A DNA stretch of 7,448 nt, from NCBI GenBank assembly GCA_022710245.1, contig JAKLHH010000348.1, positions 1 to 7,448 on the forward strand, in the 5' to 3' direction. Below are positions 1 to 6,143 of the stretch, in pieces. Position 1 is the first letter of the stretch; the number at the start of each line of letters is the position of its first letter. Origin of the DNA: Myxococcota bacterium. Its GTDB lineage: Bacteria > Myxococcota > Polyangia > GCA-2747355 > JAKLHH01. The translations under genes and the position numbers were made by a program. A model generated the notes under the pieces. That model searched no databases. It saw nothing but the letters and a program-made list of their open reading frames with translations, and was not told the origin of the DNA.

Positions 1-84
1 GGTCGGCGAGCGCCGTGGAGGCTTCCGCACCTCGCCGCGGAAGACTGCGCGGCGGCGCGGGTGAGATCGTCCAGGGAGCGTGGC
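1..84. other. Window edge, unassigned
   Basis: This stretch lies downstream of the minus-strand exported-protein gene. One plus frame (from base 2) is open to a TGA at 62-64 and could be the basic C-terminal tail of a gene entering from the left. Twenty codons are too few to decide. A GC-rich inverted repeat (33-39 with 48-54, 8-nt loop) could end the leftward operon, but no U-rich run follows it on either strand. Confidence 0.2.
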
Positions 85-615
85 TCAGCGGCAGCTGCCG
101 GTGCGCTTCTCGCCGAGCAGCTTGCCGGTGGGGAGCGCGTACTCGGCGGTGAAGCGATCCGCGCCGCGGCAATGCTCGACGACCGCCTTGCCCGGCTCCA
201 GGCGGCAGCCGCGCAGCCAGCGCGTCGTGGTGGCGTTCTGCGGCTCCGCGGGGCTGACGTAGGGGACCTGGCGGAGCAGGGCGCCGTCCTTGCCGTAGAA
301 GGAGACCGCGCGGTACCAGTGCTCGTCGTAGTTGAGGAAGTCGAGCGCGCAGAAGGCGGCGCCGTCGTCGGGCACGGTCACGCTGCCCGGGGTGGCGGGC
401 CAGTCGCGGCGCCAGACGACCTTGCGCCCGTCGCGGAGCACGGCCTTGCAGGGGCCCGTGTTCGGGTTCTTGACGTAGATGATCTGCACGCTCCAGCGCT
501 TGCTCGGCGAGCTGAAGGTGTGCGACTCGCCGGGCTTGAAGGGCAGGCGGCGCGCGGCCGCCGGCAGCGCCAGCAGCGAGAGGAGCAGGGCGAGGCCAAG
601 GGCACGTCGTCTCAT
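85..615 (-). CDS. Small exported protein of unknown function, five cysteines after the signal peptide
   Basis: The product is 176 aa and I do not recognise its family. The ATG at 615 is preferred because AGGAGG sits 6 nt upstream and the protein then opens with a classic Sec signal peptide: RRR at 2-4, a Leu/Ala core at 5-18, and a likely signal peptidase I site after AAA near residue 21. The open frame continues upstream to 762, but that part is Arg/Ser/Pro-rich and overlaps the upstream gene. The mature part looks beta-rich and aromatic, with cysteines at 56, 89, 137, 149 and 175. There is no lipobox, so it should be soluble in the periplasm or secreted, possibly with one or two disulfides. 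It lies 46 nt downstream of the GIDE-like gene on the same strand and is probably the last gene of the proS operon. Reality of the gene is well supported; its function is unknown. Confidence 0.8.
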   Translation of the reverse strand: MRRRALGLALLLSLLALPAAARRLPFKPGESHTFSSPSKRWSVQIIYVKNPNTGPCKAVLRDGRKVVWRRDWPATPGSVTVPDDGAAFCALDFLNYDEHWYRAVSFYGKDGALLRQVPYVSPAEPQNATTTRWLRGCRLEPGKAVVEHCRGADRFTAEYALPTGKLLGEKRTGSCR

Positions 616-661
616 CACGATCCTCCTGCAGGTGGTACGGGGGTGCGGCGCGAGAGCTACC

Positions 662-1366
662 TCAGCGCTGCTCCTCGGGCCGCTCCCCTGGCGCCGCCGC
701 GGCGATGGGGTGTGACCACTCGCGCAGCACGCGGAGATCGTCGCTGACCAGGAGCTCGCCATCGGGACCAGGCCCGATCACCAGGCGGCGCGGAGCTTCG
801 CGGAAGGACGCAGACGCCTCGCCCGCCACTCCCGTCTCCGAGCGCACCTGCCCGCGCACCGCGACCAGCTCGCCCTCCTCGAGGACGCCCTCGGTGAAGA
901 GGACCGGGTGCGGCAGCAACGAGCGCTCCTGCGCGCCCAGGATGGCGCGGTGCCGCGCGTTGCGGGTCGTCGCCACGGTGAGCTCGTGGACGTCGTCCTT
1001 CACCAGCCCGGTCCCGCCCTGGCTCTGCAGGCTGACGCGGACCCGCCCGCTCGGATCGCGCAGCATGAAGTCGCAGCTCTCGCTGCGGGAGACGAGCACG
1101 CGCCACTGCTCCATGGGGACGCCCGGCAGCGCCCCCTGCACCACGACCCAAAAGTGGGCGCAGCGCCGGCCGCTGAGCGGCGCCTCGAGGAGGCCGCCCT
1201 CGGCCGCGTCCACCTTGCCGACCAGGTTGACCACCTCGCCCTCCCGCAGATCGCGGACGAGCGCGCGGGTGATCGCCCGGACCGCGCGCTGCCTGCCGGC
1301 GAGGAGCGCGGCGAGGTGGCCGGCCACCGTCGCGGCCACCAGGAGCGTGAGCCCGAGCTCGCTCAC
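662..1366 (-). CDS. Membrane-anchored GIDE-like domain protein
   Basis: The product is 234 aa. An N-terminal hydrophobic helix (about residues 4-23) is followed by Arg-rich sequence, so the protein is probably inserted in the inner membrane with its body in the cytoplasm. The body resembles the GIDE/MULAN-type domain (Pfam family E3 ubiquitin ligase, GIDE). An EGEVVNLVGKV segment at 42-52 leads into EAPLSGRRCAHFWVVVQ at 61-77, the typical 'aPlSGr.C' signature. A second EGELVAVRGQV strand lies at 164-174 and RLVIGPGPDGELLVSD at 194-209. No RING finger follows, as in most bacterial members, so ubiquitin ligase activity is not implied. The start is a GTG placed directly after the proS TGA (TGAGTG), with AAGG 8 nt upstream, which suggests translational coupling to proS. 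The family call is by eye; the molecular role is unknown. Confidence 0.78.
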   Translation of the reverse strand: MSELGLTLLVAATVAGHLAALLAGRQRAVRAITRALVRDLREGEVVNLVGKVDAAEGGLLEAPLSGRRCAHFWVVVQGALPGVPMEQWRVLVSRSESCDFMLRDPSGRVRVSLQSQGGTGLVKDDVHELTVATTRNARHRAILGAQERSLLPHPVLFTEGVLEEGELVAVRGQVRSETGVAGEASASFREAPRRLVIGPGPDGELLVSDDLRVLREWSHPIAAAAPGERPEEQR

Positions 1367-2827
1367 TCAGTAGGCCTTGGCCACCACGACGCGCTGCGGG
1401 CTCGGCGCGCCGCAGACGAGGCACTTGCCGGCGCCTCCGAAGCGGTCCTCGAGCGGGACGCAGCGGATGGTGGCCTTGGTCTCCTTCAGGCGGTCCTCGC
1501 AGGCGCGGCTCCCGCACCAGTGCACCATGGCGAACTTGCCCCCGCCGCGCTCGGCGGTGATGGGCTCCATCAGCTGGGTGAACGCGGCGAGCTCGTCGAC
1601 GACCACGGTGCTGTCAGCGAGGCGCTGGCGCGCCGCCGCGAGGAGCTCTCCCTGCATGGTCTCCATCAGCGCGGCGAGCGCCTCGGCGGCGCCGCCCATC
1701 GGCAGCGTCTGCTTGTCGGCGCGGTCGCGGCGCTTGATCATCACCTGCCCGCTCGCCAGGTCGCGCGGCCCGAGCTCGACGCGGACCGGCACCCCGCGCT
1801 GCTCCCAGTGGAAGTACTTGTAGCCGGGCTTGTACTCCTCGCGCGTGTCCACCTCGACGGTGAGCGAGCGCGCGCGCAGCTCGGCGGCGAGCTCCTCGGC
1901 CTTCGCGTAGACCGCGGCCTTCTCCTCGTCCTTGCGGTAGATGGGGACGATGGCGACGTGGATCGGCGCCAGGCGCGGCGGCAGCACCAGGCCGCTGTCG
2001 TCGGAGTGGGTCATCACCAGGCCGCCGATCAGGCGCGTGGAGACGCCCCAGCTCGTCTGCCAGACGTACTCCAGCTCCTTCTCCTTGTTCTGGAACTTCA
2101 CGTCGAAGGCCTTGCCGAAGTTCTGGCCGAGGTCGTGGCTGGTCCCGGCCTGCAGCGCGAGGCCGTTCTGCATCATCGCCTCGATGCAGTAGGAGGCGTC
2201 GGCGCCGGCGAACTTCTCGCTCTCGGTCTTGCGCCCCTTGATCACCGGCATCGCCATCCAGCCCTCGGCGAACTCCGCGTAGACGTCGAGCATGCGGCGC
2301 GTCTCGGCGAGCGCCTCGTCGTGCGAGGCGTGCGCCGTGTGCCCCTCCTGCCAGAGGAACTCCGAGGTGCGCAGGAACATGCGCGTGCGCAGCTCCCAGC
2401 GGATCACGTTCGCCCACTGGTTGATGAGCAGCGGCAGGTCGCGCCAGGAGTTGATCCACTTGGCGAAGAAGTGGCCGATGATGGTCTCCGAGGTGGGCCG
2501 CACCACGTAGGCCTCCTCGAGCTGCTTGCCGCCGCCGATGGTGACCACGGCGAGCTCGGGCGAGAAGCCCTCCACGTGCTGGGCCTCGCGCTTGAGGAAG
2601 CTCTCCGGGATGAGGAGCGGGAAGTAGGCGTTCTTGTGGCCCGTCTCCTTGAAGCGCCGATCGAGCTGCGCCTGGATCTTCTCCCAGATCGCGTAGCCGT
2701 GCGGCTTGATGACCATGCAGCCCTTGACCACCTCGGCCGGCTCGGCGAGGTCGCCCTGGCGGATGACGTCCTGGTACCAGGCCGCGAAGTCCTCGGCCCG
2801 GGGGGTGATCTTCTCGCTGGTGCTCAC
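1367..2827 (-). CDS. proS: Prolyl-tRNA synthetase, archaeal/eukaryotic type (ProS type 3)
   Basis: Charges tRNA-Pro with proline using ATP in the cytoplasm. The protein is 486 aa, normal for the short class lacking the bacterial INS editing insert. The class II catalytic core shows RPTSE at 110-114, motif 2 around R143-H163 ([17 protein letters not shown]) and motif 3 within [19 protein letters not shown] (261-279). The anticodon-binding domain starts near residue 285 ([11 protein letters not shown]). A C-terminal zinc-binding domain has cysteines 438, 443, 469 and 472, and the chain ends in Tyr486, the terminal tyrosine known to reach the active site in Thermus-type ProRS. The start is GTG at 2827, supported by GAGGAG 6 nt upstream; an ATG 16 nt further up is out of frame. 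It is the first gene of a leftward run with the GIDE-like and exported-protein genes. The identification is secure. Confidence 0.97.
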   Translation of the reverse strand: MSTSEKITPRAEDFAAWYQDVIRQGDLAEPAEVVKGCMVIKPHGYAIWEKIQAQLDRRFKETGHKNAYFPLLIPESFLKREAQHVEGFSPELAVVTIGGGKQLEEAYVVRPTSETIIGHFFAKWINSWRDLPLLINQWANVIRWELRTRMFLRTSEFLWQEGHTAHASHDEALAETRRMLDVYAEFAEGWMAMPVIKGRKTESEKFAGADASYCIEAMMQNGLALQAGTSHDLGQNFGKAFDVKFQNKEKELEYVWQTSWGVSTRLIGGLVMTHSDDSGLVLPPRLAPIHVAIVPIYRKDEEKAAVYAKAEELAAELRARSLTVEVDTREEYKPGYKYFHWEQRGVPVRVELGPRDLASGQVMIKRRDRADKQTLPMGGAAEALAALMETMQGELLAAARQRLADSTVVVDELAAFTQLMEPITAERGGGKFAMVHWCGSRACEDRLKETKATIRCVPLEDRFGGAGKCLVCGAPSPQRVVVAKAY

Positions 2828-2843
2828 GTCTGGCTCCTCTCAT

Positions 2844-2855
2844 CTGCAGCTGCAG
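2844..2855. promoter_or_regulatory. 12-bp perfect palindrome in the proS leader
   Basis: CTGCAGCTGCAG is identical to its own reverse complement. It lies 17-28 nt upstream of the proS GTG and inside the predicted 5' leader of that mRNA. It could be a protein-binding site or part of a small leader hairpin. A 12-bp palindrome of common GC-rich words may also be chance. Confidence 0.3.
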
Positions 2856-2864
2856 CGTCGCGGC

Positions 2865-2893
2865 ATTCTCGCTGCGACGGCGCTCGCAGGCAA
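2865..2893 (-). promoter_or_regulatory. Candidate sigma70-type promoter for proS
   Basis: Read on the minus strand, TTGCCT (2893-2888) and GAGAAT (2870-2865) are separated by exactly 17 nt. Each matches its consensus at 4 of 6 positions, including TTG and the terminal AAT. Transcription would begin near 2858, giving a leader of about 30 nt that contains the palindrome and the GAGGAG ribosome-binding site. The spacing is good and the hexamers are moderate. Confidence 0.4.
2872..2889. promoter_or_regulatory. Inverted repeat filling the proS promoter spacer
   Basis: CTGCGA and TCGCAG form perfect 6-bp half-sites around a 6-nt centre. The element occupies the spacer and the edge of the -35 box of the candidate proS promoter, where a repressor or a MerR-type regulator would bind. 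An outer GGCAT/ATGCC pair (2862-2866 with 2895-2899) extends the dyad. No adjacent regulator gene is visible, so an operator role is inferred from position only. Confidence 0.3.
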
Positions 2894-2915
2894 GATGCCA
2901 GGGCGGTGAGGGATC

Positions 2916-2956
2916 GGCAAGGGGCGTGGCAAGGGGCGTGGCGTGGCAAGGGGCGT
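2916..2956. repeat. Tandem 12-bp repeats in the divergent promoter region
   Basis: GGCAAGGGGCGT occurs at 2916-2927, 2928-2939 and 2945-2956. The second and third copies are separated by GGCGT (2940-2944), which looks like a truncated unit. All three copies are exact. The array ends at the -35 box of the rightward TPR promoter and begins about 23 bp upstream of the proS -35 box, so it lies between the two divergent promoters. It may be a repeated binding site or a slippage-prone minisatellite. Confidence 0.85.
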
Positions 2957-2985
2957 TGACCGCGCGCCGCGCGGACGCGTACGAT
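2956..2985 (+). promoter_or_regulatory. Sigma70-type promoter for the TPR gene
   Basis: TTGACC (2956-2961, 5/6 to consensus) and TACGAT (2980-2985, 4/6 with the key TA and final T) are spaced by 18 nt. The predicted start near 2992 leaves a leader of about 21 nt with GAGGG at 3004-3008. This is the strongest promoter-like sequence in the window. Confidence 0.6.
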
Positions 2986-3012
2986 CGAGGCGGACTCCCT
3001 GATGAGGGTGCG

Positions 3013-3795
3013 ATGAGGTTCGCCCGCTGGCTCCCGCTGCTCGCGCTCGCGCTCTCGCTCTCCGCTGCCTCGGCGCAGGCACGGCCGAACCCGCACCTCC
3101 AGCGCGGGATCCGGCTGCTCAACGACATGGAGGACGCGAAGGCGCTCGGCGAGCTGCAGAGGGCGCTCAAGCTCCGCGGGCAGAGCCCCGAGGAGAAGGC
3201 CCGCGTCCACCTCTACCTCGGCATCGCGCAGTTCAACCTGCTGCAGGCCGAGAAGGCGCGGGCGAGCTTCCGCGCCGCCCTCGAGCTGCAGGCCGCGATC
3301 GAGCTCCCGGAGCAGACCTCGCCGAAGATCCAGCAGCTCTTCCAGCGCGTCAGACGGGAGCTGGGCGGGGGGACGGAGCCGACGACGCCCTCGCAGCCGC
3401 TGACCACGCCGCCGCCGGCCACCTCGCCGGCGAGCGCGCCGACACCTCCACCGCCCCGGCCGATCTCGCGGGTGAACTGGCCGGCCTGGCTCACGCTGGG
3501 GCTCGCCGGCGCCTGCGGCGTGGCGGGGCTCGGGCTCGGGCTCAGCTCGCGCTCCGAGGCGAGCCAGGCCGACGACCTCACGCTCCCCTACGGCGCGGCC
3601 AAGGATCACCACGACGCGGCGACGAGCCGCGCGCTGGCTGCCAACATCCTCTTCGGGGTGGCCGGCGCGGCGGCGATCACCTCGGGCATCCTCTTCTGGG
3701 TGGGCCACCGCCGGGCCGCGGCCGAGCGCCCGGTCGCGACCGTGGTGCCGCTCCCCTCGGGGGCGGCAGTGCAGATCAGCGGGGCGCTCTGGTAG
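3013..3795 (+). CDS. Exported TPR-like protein with Pro-rich linker and two C-terminal membrane helices
   Basis: The product is 260 aa. The ATG at 3013 is chosen over upstream in-frame starts because GAGGG lies 4 nt before it and it yields a clean signal peptide (MRFARW, hydrophobic core 7-19, cleavage likely after AQA at 23). Residues 27-95 form two or three TPR-like helical pairs: an 'ALGELQRALKL' helix at 44-54 and 'LYLGIAQFNLLQAEKARASF' at 67-86. A Pro/Thr-rich linker runs from about 122 to 150. Hydrophobic helices lie at 156-177 and 208-230, joined by a charged loop, and the tail ends in aromatic Trp260. This layout is common among Myxococcota envelope proteins often encoded near Ser/Thr kinases. 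It is probably a periplasmic scaffold or partner-binding protein; the ligand is unknown. The last 16 codons and stop are duplicated at 6144-6197. CCCT and AGGG (2997-3000, 3005-3008) could weakly mask the ribosome-binding site. Confidence 0.85.
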   Translation: MRFARWLPLLALALSLSAASAQARPNPHLQRGIRLLNDMEDAKALGELQRALKLRGQSPEEKARVHLYLGIAQFNLLQAEKARASFRAALELQAAIELPEQTSPKIQQLFQRVRRELGGGTEPTTPSQPLTTPPPATSPASAPTPPPPRPISRVNWPAWLTLGLAGACGVAGLGLGLSSRSEASQADDLTLPYGAAKDHHDAATSRALAANILFGVAGAAAITSGILFWVGHRRAAAERPVATVVPLPSGAAVQISGALW

Positions 3796-3797
3796 CT
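3744..3797 (+). repeat. 54-bp direct repeat, left copy (3' end of TPR gene)
   Basis: It matches 6144-6197 at 53 of 54 positions. It covers codons 245-260, the TAG stop and the following CT. The one difference (A at 3768, G at 6168) is a synonymous third position of Ala252. Identity stops sharply on both sides. See the right copy and the finding on the bracketed segment. Confidence 0.95.
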
Positions 3798-3831
3798 CAC
3801 TCCCCGGGTGAAGAACGCGAACCGCTTGCGC

Positions 3832-3850
3832 GCCGGGTCCGCCGCCCGGC
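3832..3850 (+). terminator. GC hairpin downstream of the TPR gene, possible terminator
   Basis: GCCGGG (3832-3837) and CCCGGC (3845-3850) pair around a 7-nt loop, 37 nt after the TPR stop. No U-rich run follows, so it is at best a pause or mRNA-stabilising structure. Such short GC stems are frequent by chance in this sequence. Confidence 0.2.
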
Positions 3851-3938
3851 TCCGCTGAGGACTCGAGGCACCACAGCTCGCGGCGCGAGTGGCAACCCGC
3901 ATCGCCACCCCGGAGGTCCGCGCCCTCCCCGCGCCCTC

Positions 3939-3979
3939 GGTTTCCTGGCGCGCCGCCCCCAACGAGCTGGCCAGAAACC
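3939..3979 (+). promoter_or_regulatory. Long inverted repeat just before the methyltransferase-like gene
   Basis: GGTTTC-C-TGGC (3939-3949) is complementary to GCCAGAAACC (3970-3979), giving a 10-bp stem with one bulged C and a 20-nt loop. Its AT-containing core (TTTC/GAAA) stands out in a GC-rich setting, which makes chance less likely. It ends 3 nt before the AAGGG ribosome-binding site (3983-3987). It could be an operator dyad, a leader hairpin affecting translation, or a terminator-like stem for upstream transcription, although no U run follows. Confidence 0.5.
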
Positions 3980-3995
3980 TGCAAGGGCCGGGGGC

Positions 3996-4946
3996 ATGAG
4001 AACACCCCTCGTCCTCGTCCTCGTCCTCACCGCCGCTGGCGCGCTCGCTGCGCCGCCGCCGCCGCCGCTGCTCCGCGTCCACCCCTCGGTGGAGCTGCGG
4101 CAGGTCCGCACGAGCGACACCAAGGTCCGGCTGAACGACTTTCAGATCTCGCGCAGCCTCTCCGACTACTCGAACCGCCTCACCTACCGGCCGCGCCACG
4201 CGACCCTCGAGCTGCCGACGCGGGACTACCGCCTGCGCGAGGTCCCGCAGATGCCGCTCCGCCGCTCGCCCTTCTACCGGCTGATGATGCGGCTCCCGGG
4301 CGACGCGGTCTGGCTCGACGTGGGCGCCGGCTGGGCAGGCGCCCAGCAGGACTACGCGGCGGCGGGCGGCAAGGCGCGCCTGGTCGCGCTCTCGGCGAAG
4401 CGGCCGGACAGTCAGGCGGACGCCGAGGGCTACATGGCCGAGGCGCGCGCGCAGGGCCAGAACGTCGCCATGGTCTGGAGCCGCGAGCCCGACCAGCAGC
4501 TCGCGGCCTTCGAGCGCGCCCAGGGGACGCGCTTCCGCTACGTCGAGGGCTACGTCGAGCAGCACAGCCGCGAGGCCTTCGCCGCCAAGGTCGGCCGCGT
4601 CAACGTCATCACCGACAACCTCGGCGCGCTCGCCTACACCCAGGATCCGCTCACCACCCTCGACCGCTACGCGCACGTGCTGAAGAAGGGCGGCTACCTC
4701 TTCCTCAGCCTCGGCAAGGACAGCCTGCAGCTCCAGGACCGCGCCGGCCGGCCGATGACGGTGCAGGCGTTCCTGGGCAGCCTCGATGGGTTCAAGGTGG
4801 TGCGCGACTACCCGATCTTCAACGAGCGCAACCGCTGCTTCGGGATCGTGCTCAAGAAGACCAGGGACGAGGTCCGCGTCCCCTCCGGCACCCTGATCGG
4901 CTTCAGCGGCGACGGCACGCCGAGGCGCGCCATCCAGCTCGACTGA
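3996..4946 (+). CDS. Exported protein with class I (SAM) methyltransferase fold
   Basis: The product is 316 aa. The ATG at 3996 has AAGGG 8 nt upstream and gives a Sec signal peptide: MRTP, an alternating Leu/Val core (5-11), TAAGALA, and likely cleavage near residue 19 before a run of five prolines. Residues 105-133 match motif I of Rossmann-type methyltransferases (VWLDVGAGWAG at 105-115, then a strand ending VALS). Residues 202-211 (VNVITDNLGA) resemble the motif IV strand, and 226-239 (AHVLKKGGYLFLSL) the usual post-motif III 'LKpGG' strand. The N-terminal 65 residues of the mature part match nothing I know. SAM is cytosolic, so an exported enzyme of this fold is odd. It may be a non-catalytic or repurposed domain, or act before export. 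It converges with the SDR gene and lies inside the segment bracketed by the 54-bp repeat. The gene is well supported, the fold likely, the substrate unknown. Confidence 0.8.
   Translation: MRTPLVLVLVLTAAGALAAPPPPPLLRVHPSVELRQVRTSDTKVRLNDFQISRSLSDYSNRLTYRPRHATLELPTRDYRLREVPQMPLRRSPFYRLMMRLPGDAVWLDVGAGWAGAQQDYAAAGGKARLVALSAKRPDSQADAEGYMAEARAQGQNVAMVWSREPDQQLAAFERAQGTRFRYVEGYVEQHSREAFAAKVGRVNVITDNLGALAYTQDPLTTLDRYAHVLKKGGYLFLSLGKDSLQLQDRAGRPMTVQAFLGSLDGFKVVRDYPIFNERNRCFGIVLKKTRDEVRVPSGTLIGFSGDGTPRRAIQLD
4008..4025 (+). repeat. In-frame hexamer repeat in the signal peptide core
   Basis: CTCGTC occurs three times in tandem, followed by a near-copy CTCACC, and encodes Leu-Val pairs at residues 5-10 of the methyltransferase-like protein. 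Gain or loss of a unit would keep frame and change the length of the hydrophobic core by two residues. Confidence 0.8.
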
Positions 4947-5025
4947 CCGAGGGAACACCCCCTTTCGTCTGCCAGATCCACTTCCCGCCGTCGGCACAGA
5001 CTCAGCCCCACCGAGCTCCGGCAGG

Positions 5026-5049
5026 GACCAGGACACGCTGCGCGTGGTC
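5026..5049. terminator. Bulged hairpin between convergent genes, possible terminator
   Basis: GACC (5026-5029) pairs with GGTC (5046-5049), and ACGC (5035-5038) with GCGT (5042-5045), leaving AGGAC (5030-5034) bulged and a 3-nt loop. It sits in the 119-bp gap between the convergent methyltransferase-like and SDR genes and could serve either strand. There is no U tract, so the call is weak. I see nothing else in this gap. Confidence 0.25.
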
Positions 5050-5065
5050 ACGCCGTCAGGCGACC

Positions 5066-5950
5066 TCAGCGATGGGCATCGCCGCCTCGCATCCCGAACG
5101 CCCGGAGCAGGCGGTCGTGGACCTCCTCGCTCACCTGGTTGATCGCGGTGACGGGCTCGTAGACGTCCGCTCCGACGGTGCGGCGGGCGGGGAGCGAGCC
5201 TCGCGGGGCCTCGACGACCTCGACCAGCGCCTGGACCAGCTCCTCGGGCTTGCCGAGCTGTCCGGCCCTCGCGCGCTCCTCGAAGCCCTTGACGAAGCCC
5301 TCCATCATCCTCGGCACCGGTCCGTAGCCGGCGAGGCGCGCGACGTCGGCGGCATGGACCGAGTGCTGCGAGAAGGTGGTCCCGAAGGCGCCGGGCTGCA
5401 CGACGATCGACTCGATCCCGAGGGGGTCGAGCTCGTAGGAAGCGGCCTGCGCGAGCGCCTCGAGCGCGAACTTGCTCGCCGTGTAGGGGCCGAGGAAGGG
5501 GAAGACGAGGCGGCCGAGCCCGCTCGAGACGTAGACGATCCGCCCCTCTCCCTTCTGGCGCAGGTGGGGCAGGAGCGCCCGGTTCACCCGCAGCACGCCG
5601 AAGACGTTGACGTCGAAGATGCCCTGGACCTGCTCGAGCGTGAAGGTCTCCTGCACCCCGTAGGTGCCGACGCCGGCGTTCTGGATCACGACGTCGACGC
5701 CCCCCTGCTCGACCGCCCAGGCGGCTGCGCTCTCGACGGAGCGCTCGTCGGTGACGTCGAGCTCGTGGAGGTGGAGGGCGTGTCCCCCCTGCCTCGCGAA
5801 GGCGCGCAGCTCCTGCGCGGCCTCGGCGTTCTTCCCCTCGAGCCCTCGCATCGTCGCGTAGACCGTGTGCCCGCGCTCGGCGAGCGCACGCGCCGCGTCG
5901 CGCCCGAAACCTGCGCTGCACCCCGTGATGAAGACTCGTCTCTTGCTCAT
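5066..5950 (-). CDS. Classical short-chain dehydrogenase/reductase (SDR)
   Basis: A 294-aa cytosolic NAD(P)-dependent oxidoreductase. The nucleotide-binding motif TGCSAGFG is at 9-16, the acidic residue of LDV at D65, and NAG at 91-93. The catalytic tetrad is N115, S143, Y156 and K160 (YTASK), followed by the PG motif at 186-187. Arg35 in VYATMRG, just after the second strand, suggests NADP(H) preference. The 'VYATMR' stretch and overall layout resemble 17-beta-hydroxysteroid/retinol dehydrogenase-like SDRs. The substrate cannot be read from sequence. The length exceeds the 250-aa core because of a C-terminal extension after about 245, as is usual in that group. The ATG at 5950 is chosen because AGGAGG lies 5 nt upstream; a longer open frame to 6043 lacks a good site and has non-coding character. 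It converges on the methyltransferase-like gene with a 119-bp gap. Confidence 0.93.
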   Translation of the reverse strand: MSKRRVFITGCSAGFGRDAARALAERGHTVYATMRGLEGKNAEAAQELRAFARQGGHALHLHELDVTDERSVESAAAWAVEQGGVDVVIQNAGVGTYGVQETFTLEQVQGIFDVNVFGVLRVNRALLPHLRQKGEGRIVYVSSGLGRLVFPFLGPYTASKFALEALAQAASYELDPLGIESIVVQPGAFGTTFSQHSVHAADVARLAGYGPVPRMMEGFVKGFEERARAGQLGKPEELVQALVEVVEAPRGSLPARRTVGADVYEPVTAINQVSEEVHDRLLRAFGMRGGDAHR

Positions 5951-6038
5951 GGCTTCCTCCTGGTCCGAAGCGTGGCCGATCGTCCGCGGAGCCTCCGTCG
6001 CAGCGCCTCCGCTGGTAGCCGCGCGTGACAGAGCGCAA

Positions 6039-6066
6039 AGCATGGCACTCGGCGGAGGTGTGTCCA
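6039..6066 (-). promoter_or_regulatory. Weak candidate promoter for the SDR gene
   Basis: On the minus strand TGGACA (6066-6061, 5/6 to the -35 consensus) and CATGCT (6044-6039, only 3/6 to the -10 consensus) are spaced by 16 nt. The leader would be about 80 nt. The -35 box is good and the -10 box is poor. Confidence 0.27.
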
Positions 6067-6112
6067 GGCCGCTGGTGCGGCTCGGCAGGAGACGGGTCGA
6101 GAGGTGAAGGTC

Positions 6113-6134
6113 GGTTGAGGGGTTGAGGGGTTGG
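6113..6134. repeat. 8-bp tandem repeat next to the orphan direct repeat
   Basis: GGTTGAGG occurs at 6113-6120 and 6121-6128, followed by a partial unit GGTTG at 6129-6133. It ends about 10 bp before the right 54-bp repeat. It is not coding in any convincing frame and may mark a replication-slippage or junction site. Confidence 0.7.
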
Positions 6135-6143
6135 TCAGTTGCA

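Noticed and set aside
2..64. Possible C-terminal tail of a plus-strand gene entering from the left
   Set aside because: Only 20 codons, basic and without motif; it cannot be told from chance.
76..115. tRNA-like 5' half (GTGGCTCAGCGG resembles a D-arm)
   Set aside because: No T-arm GTTCRANNC or acceptor complement follows, and the sequence is the end of the exported-protein gene.
908..2959. 683-codon plus-strand open frame
   Set aside because: It is antisense to proS and the GIDE-like gene. Its Leu/Ala/Arg/Asp/His-rich composition is the usual mirror of a high-GC coding strand, and no domain is recognisable.
2926..3012. N-terminal extension of the TPR protein
   Set aside because: It would be translated from inside the tandem repeats and promoter, and would bury the signal peptide.
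3002..3016. Four-codon upstream frame (ATG to TGA) overlapping the TPR start
   Set aside because: It would hide the ribosome-binding site and has none of its own; such a short overlap is expected by chance.
3797..4123. 108-codon minus-strand frame over the gap before the methyltransferase-like gene
   Set aside because: Arg/Gly/Pro-rich with no motif, it overlaps the start of the better-supported plus gene and has no good ribosome-binding site.
5072..6028. 318-codon plus-strand open frame
   Set aside because: Antisense shadow of the SDR gene, whose motifs and ribosome-binding site are unambiguous.
3606..6038. 810-codon minus-strand open frame
   Set aside because: It spans antisense of the methyltransferase-like gene and an off-frame of the SDR gene; the sequence is Arg-rich low-complexity shadow.
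5951..6043. N-terminal extension of the SDR
   Set aside because: It places 31 non-homologous residues before the dinucleotide-binding motif and ignores the strong AGGAGG site at the internal ATG.
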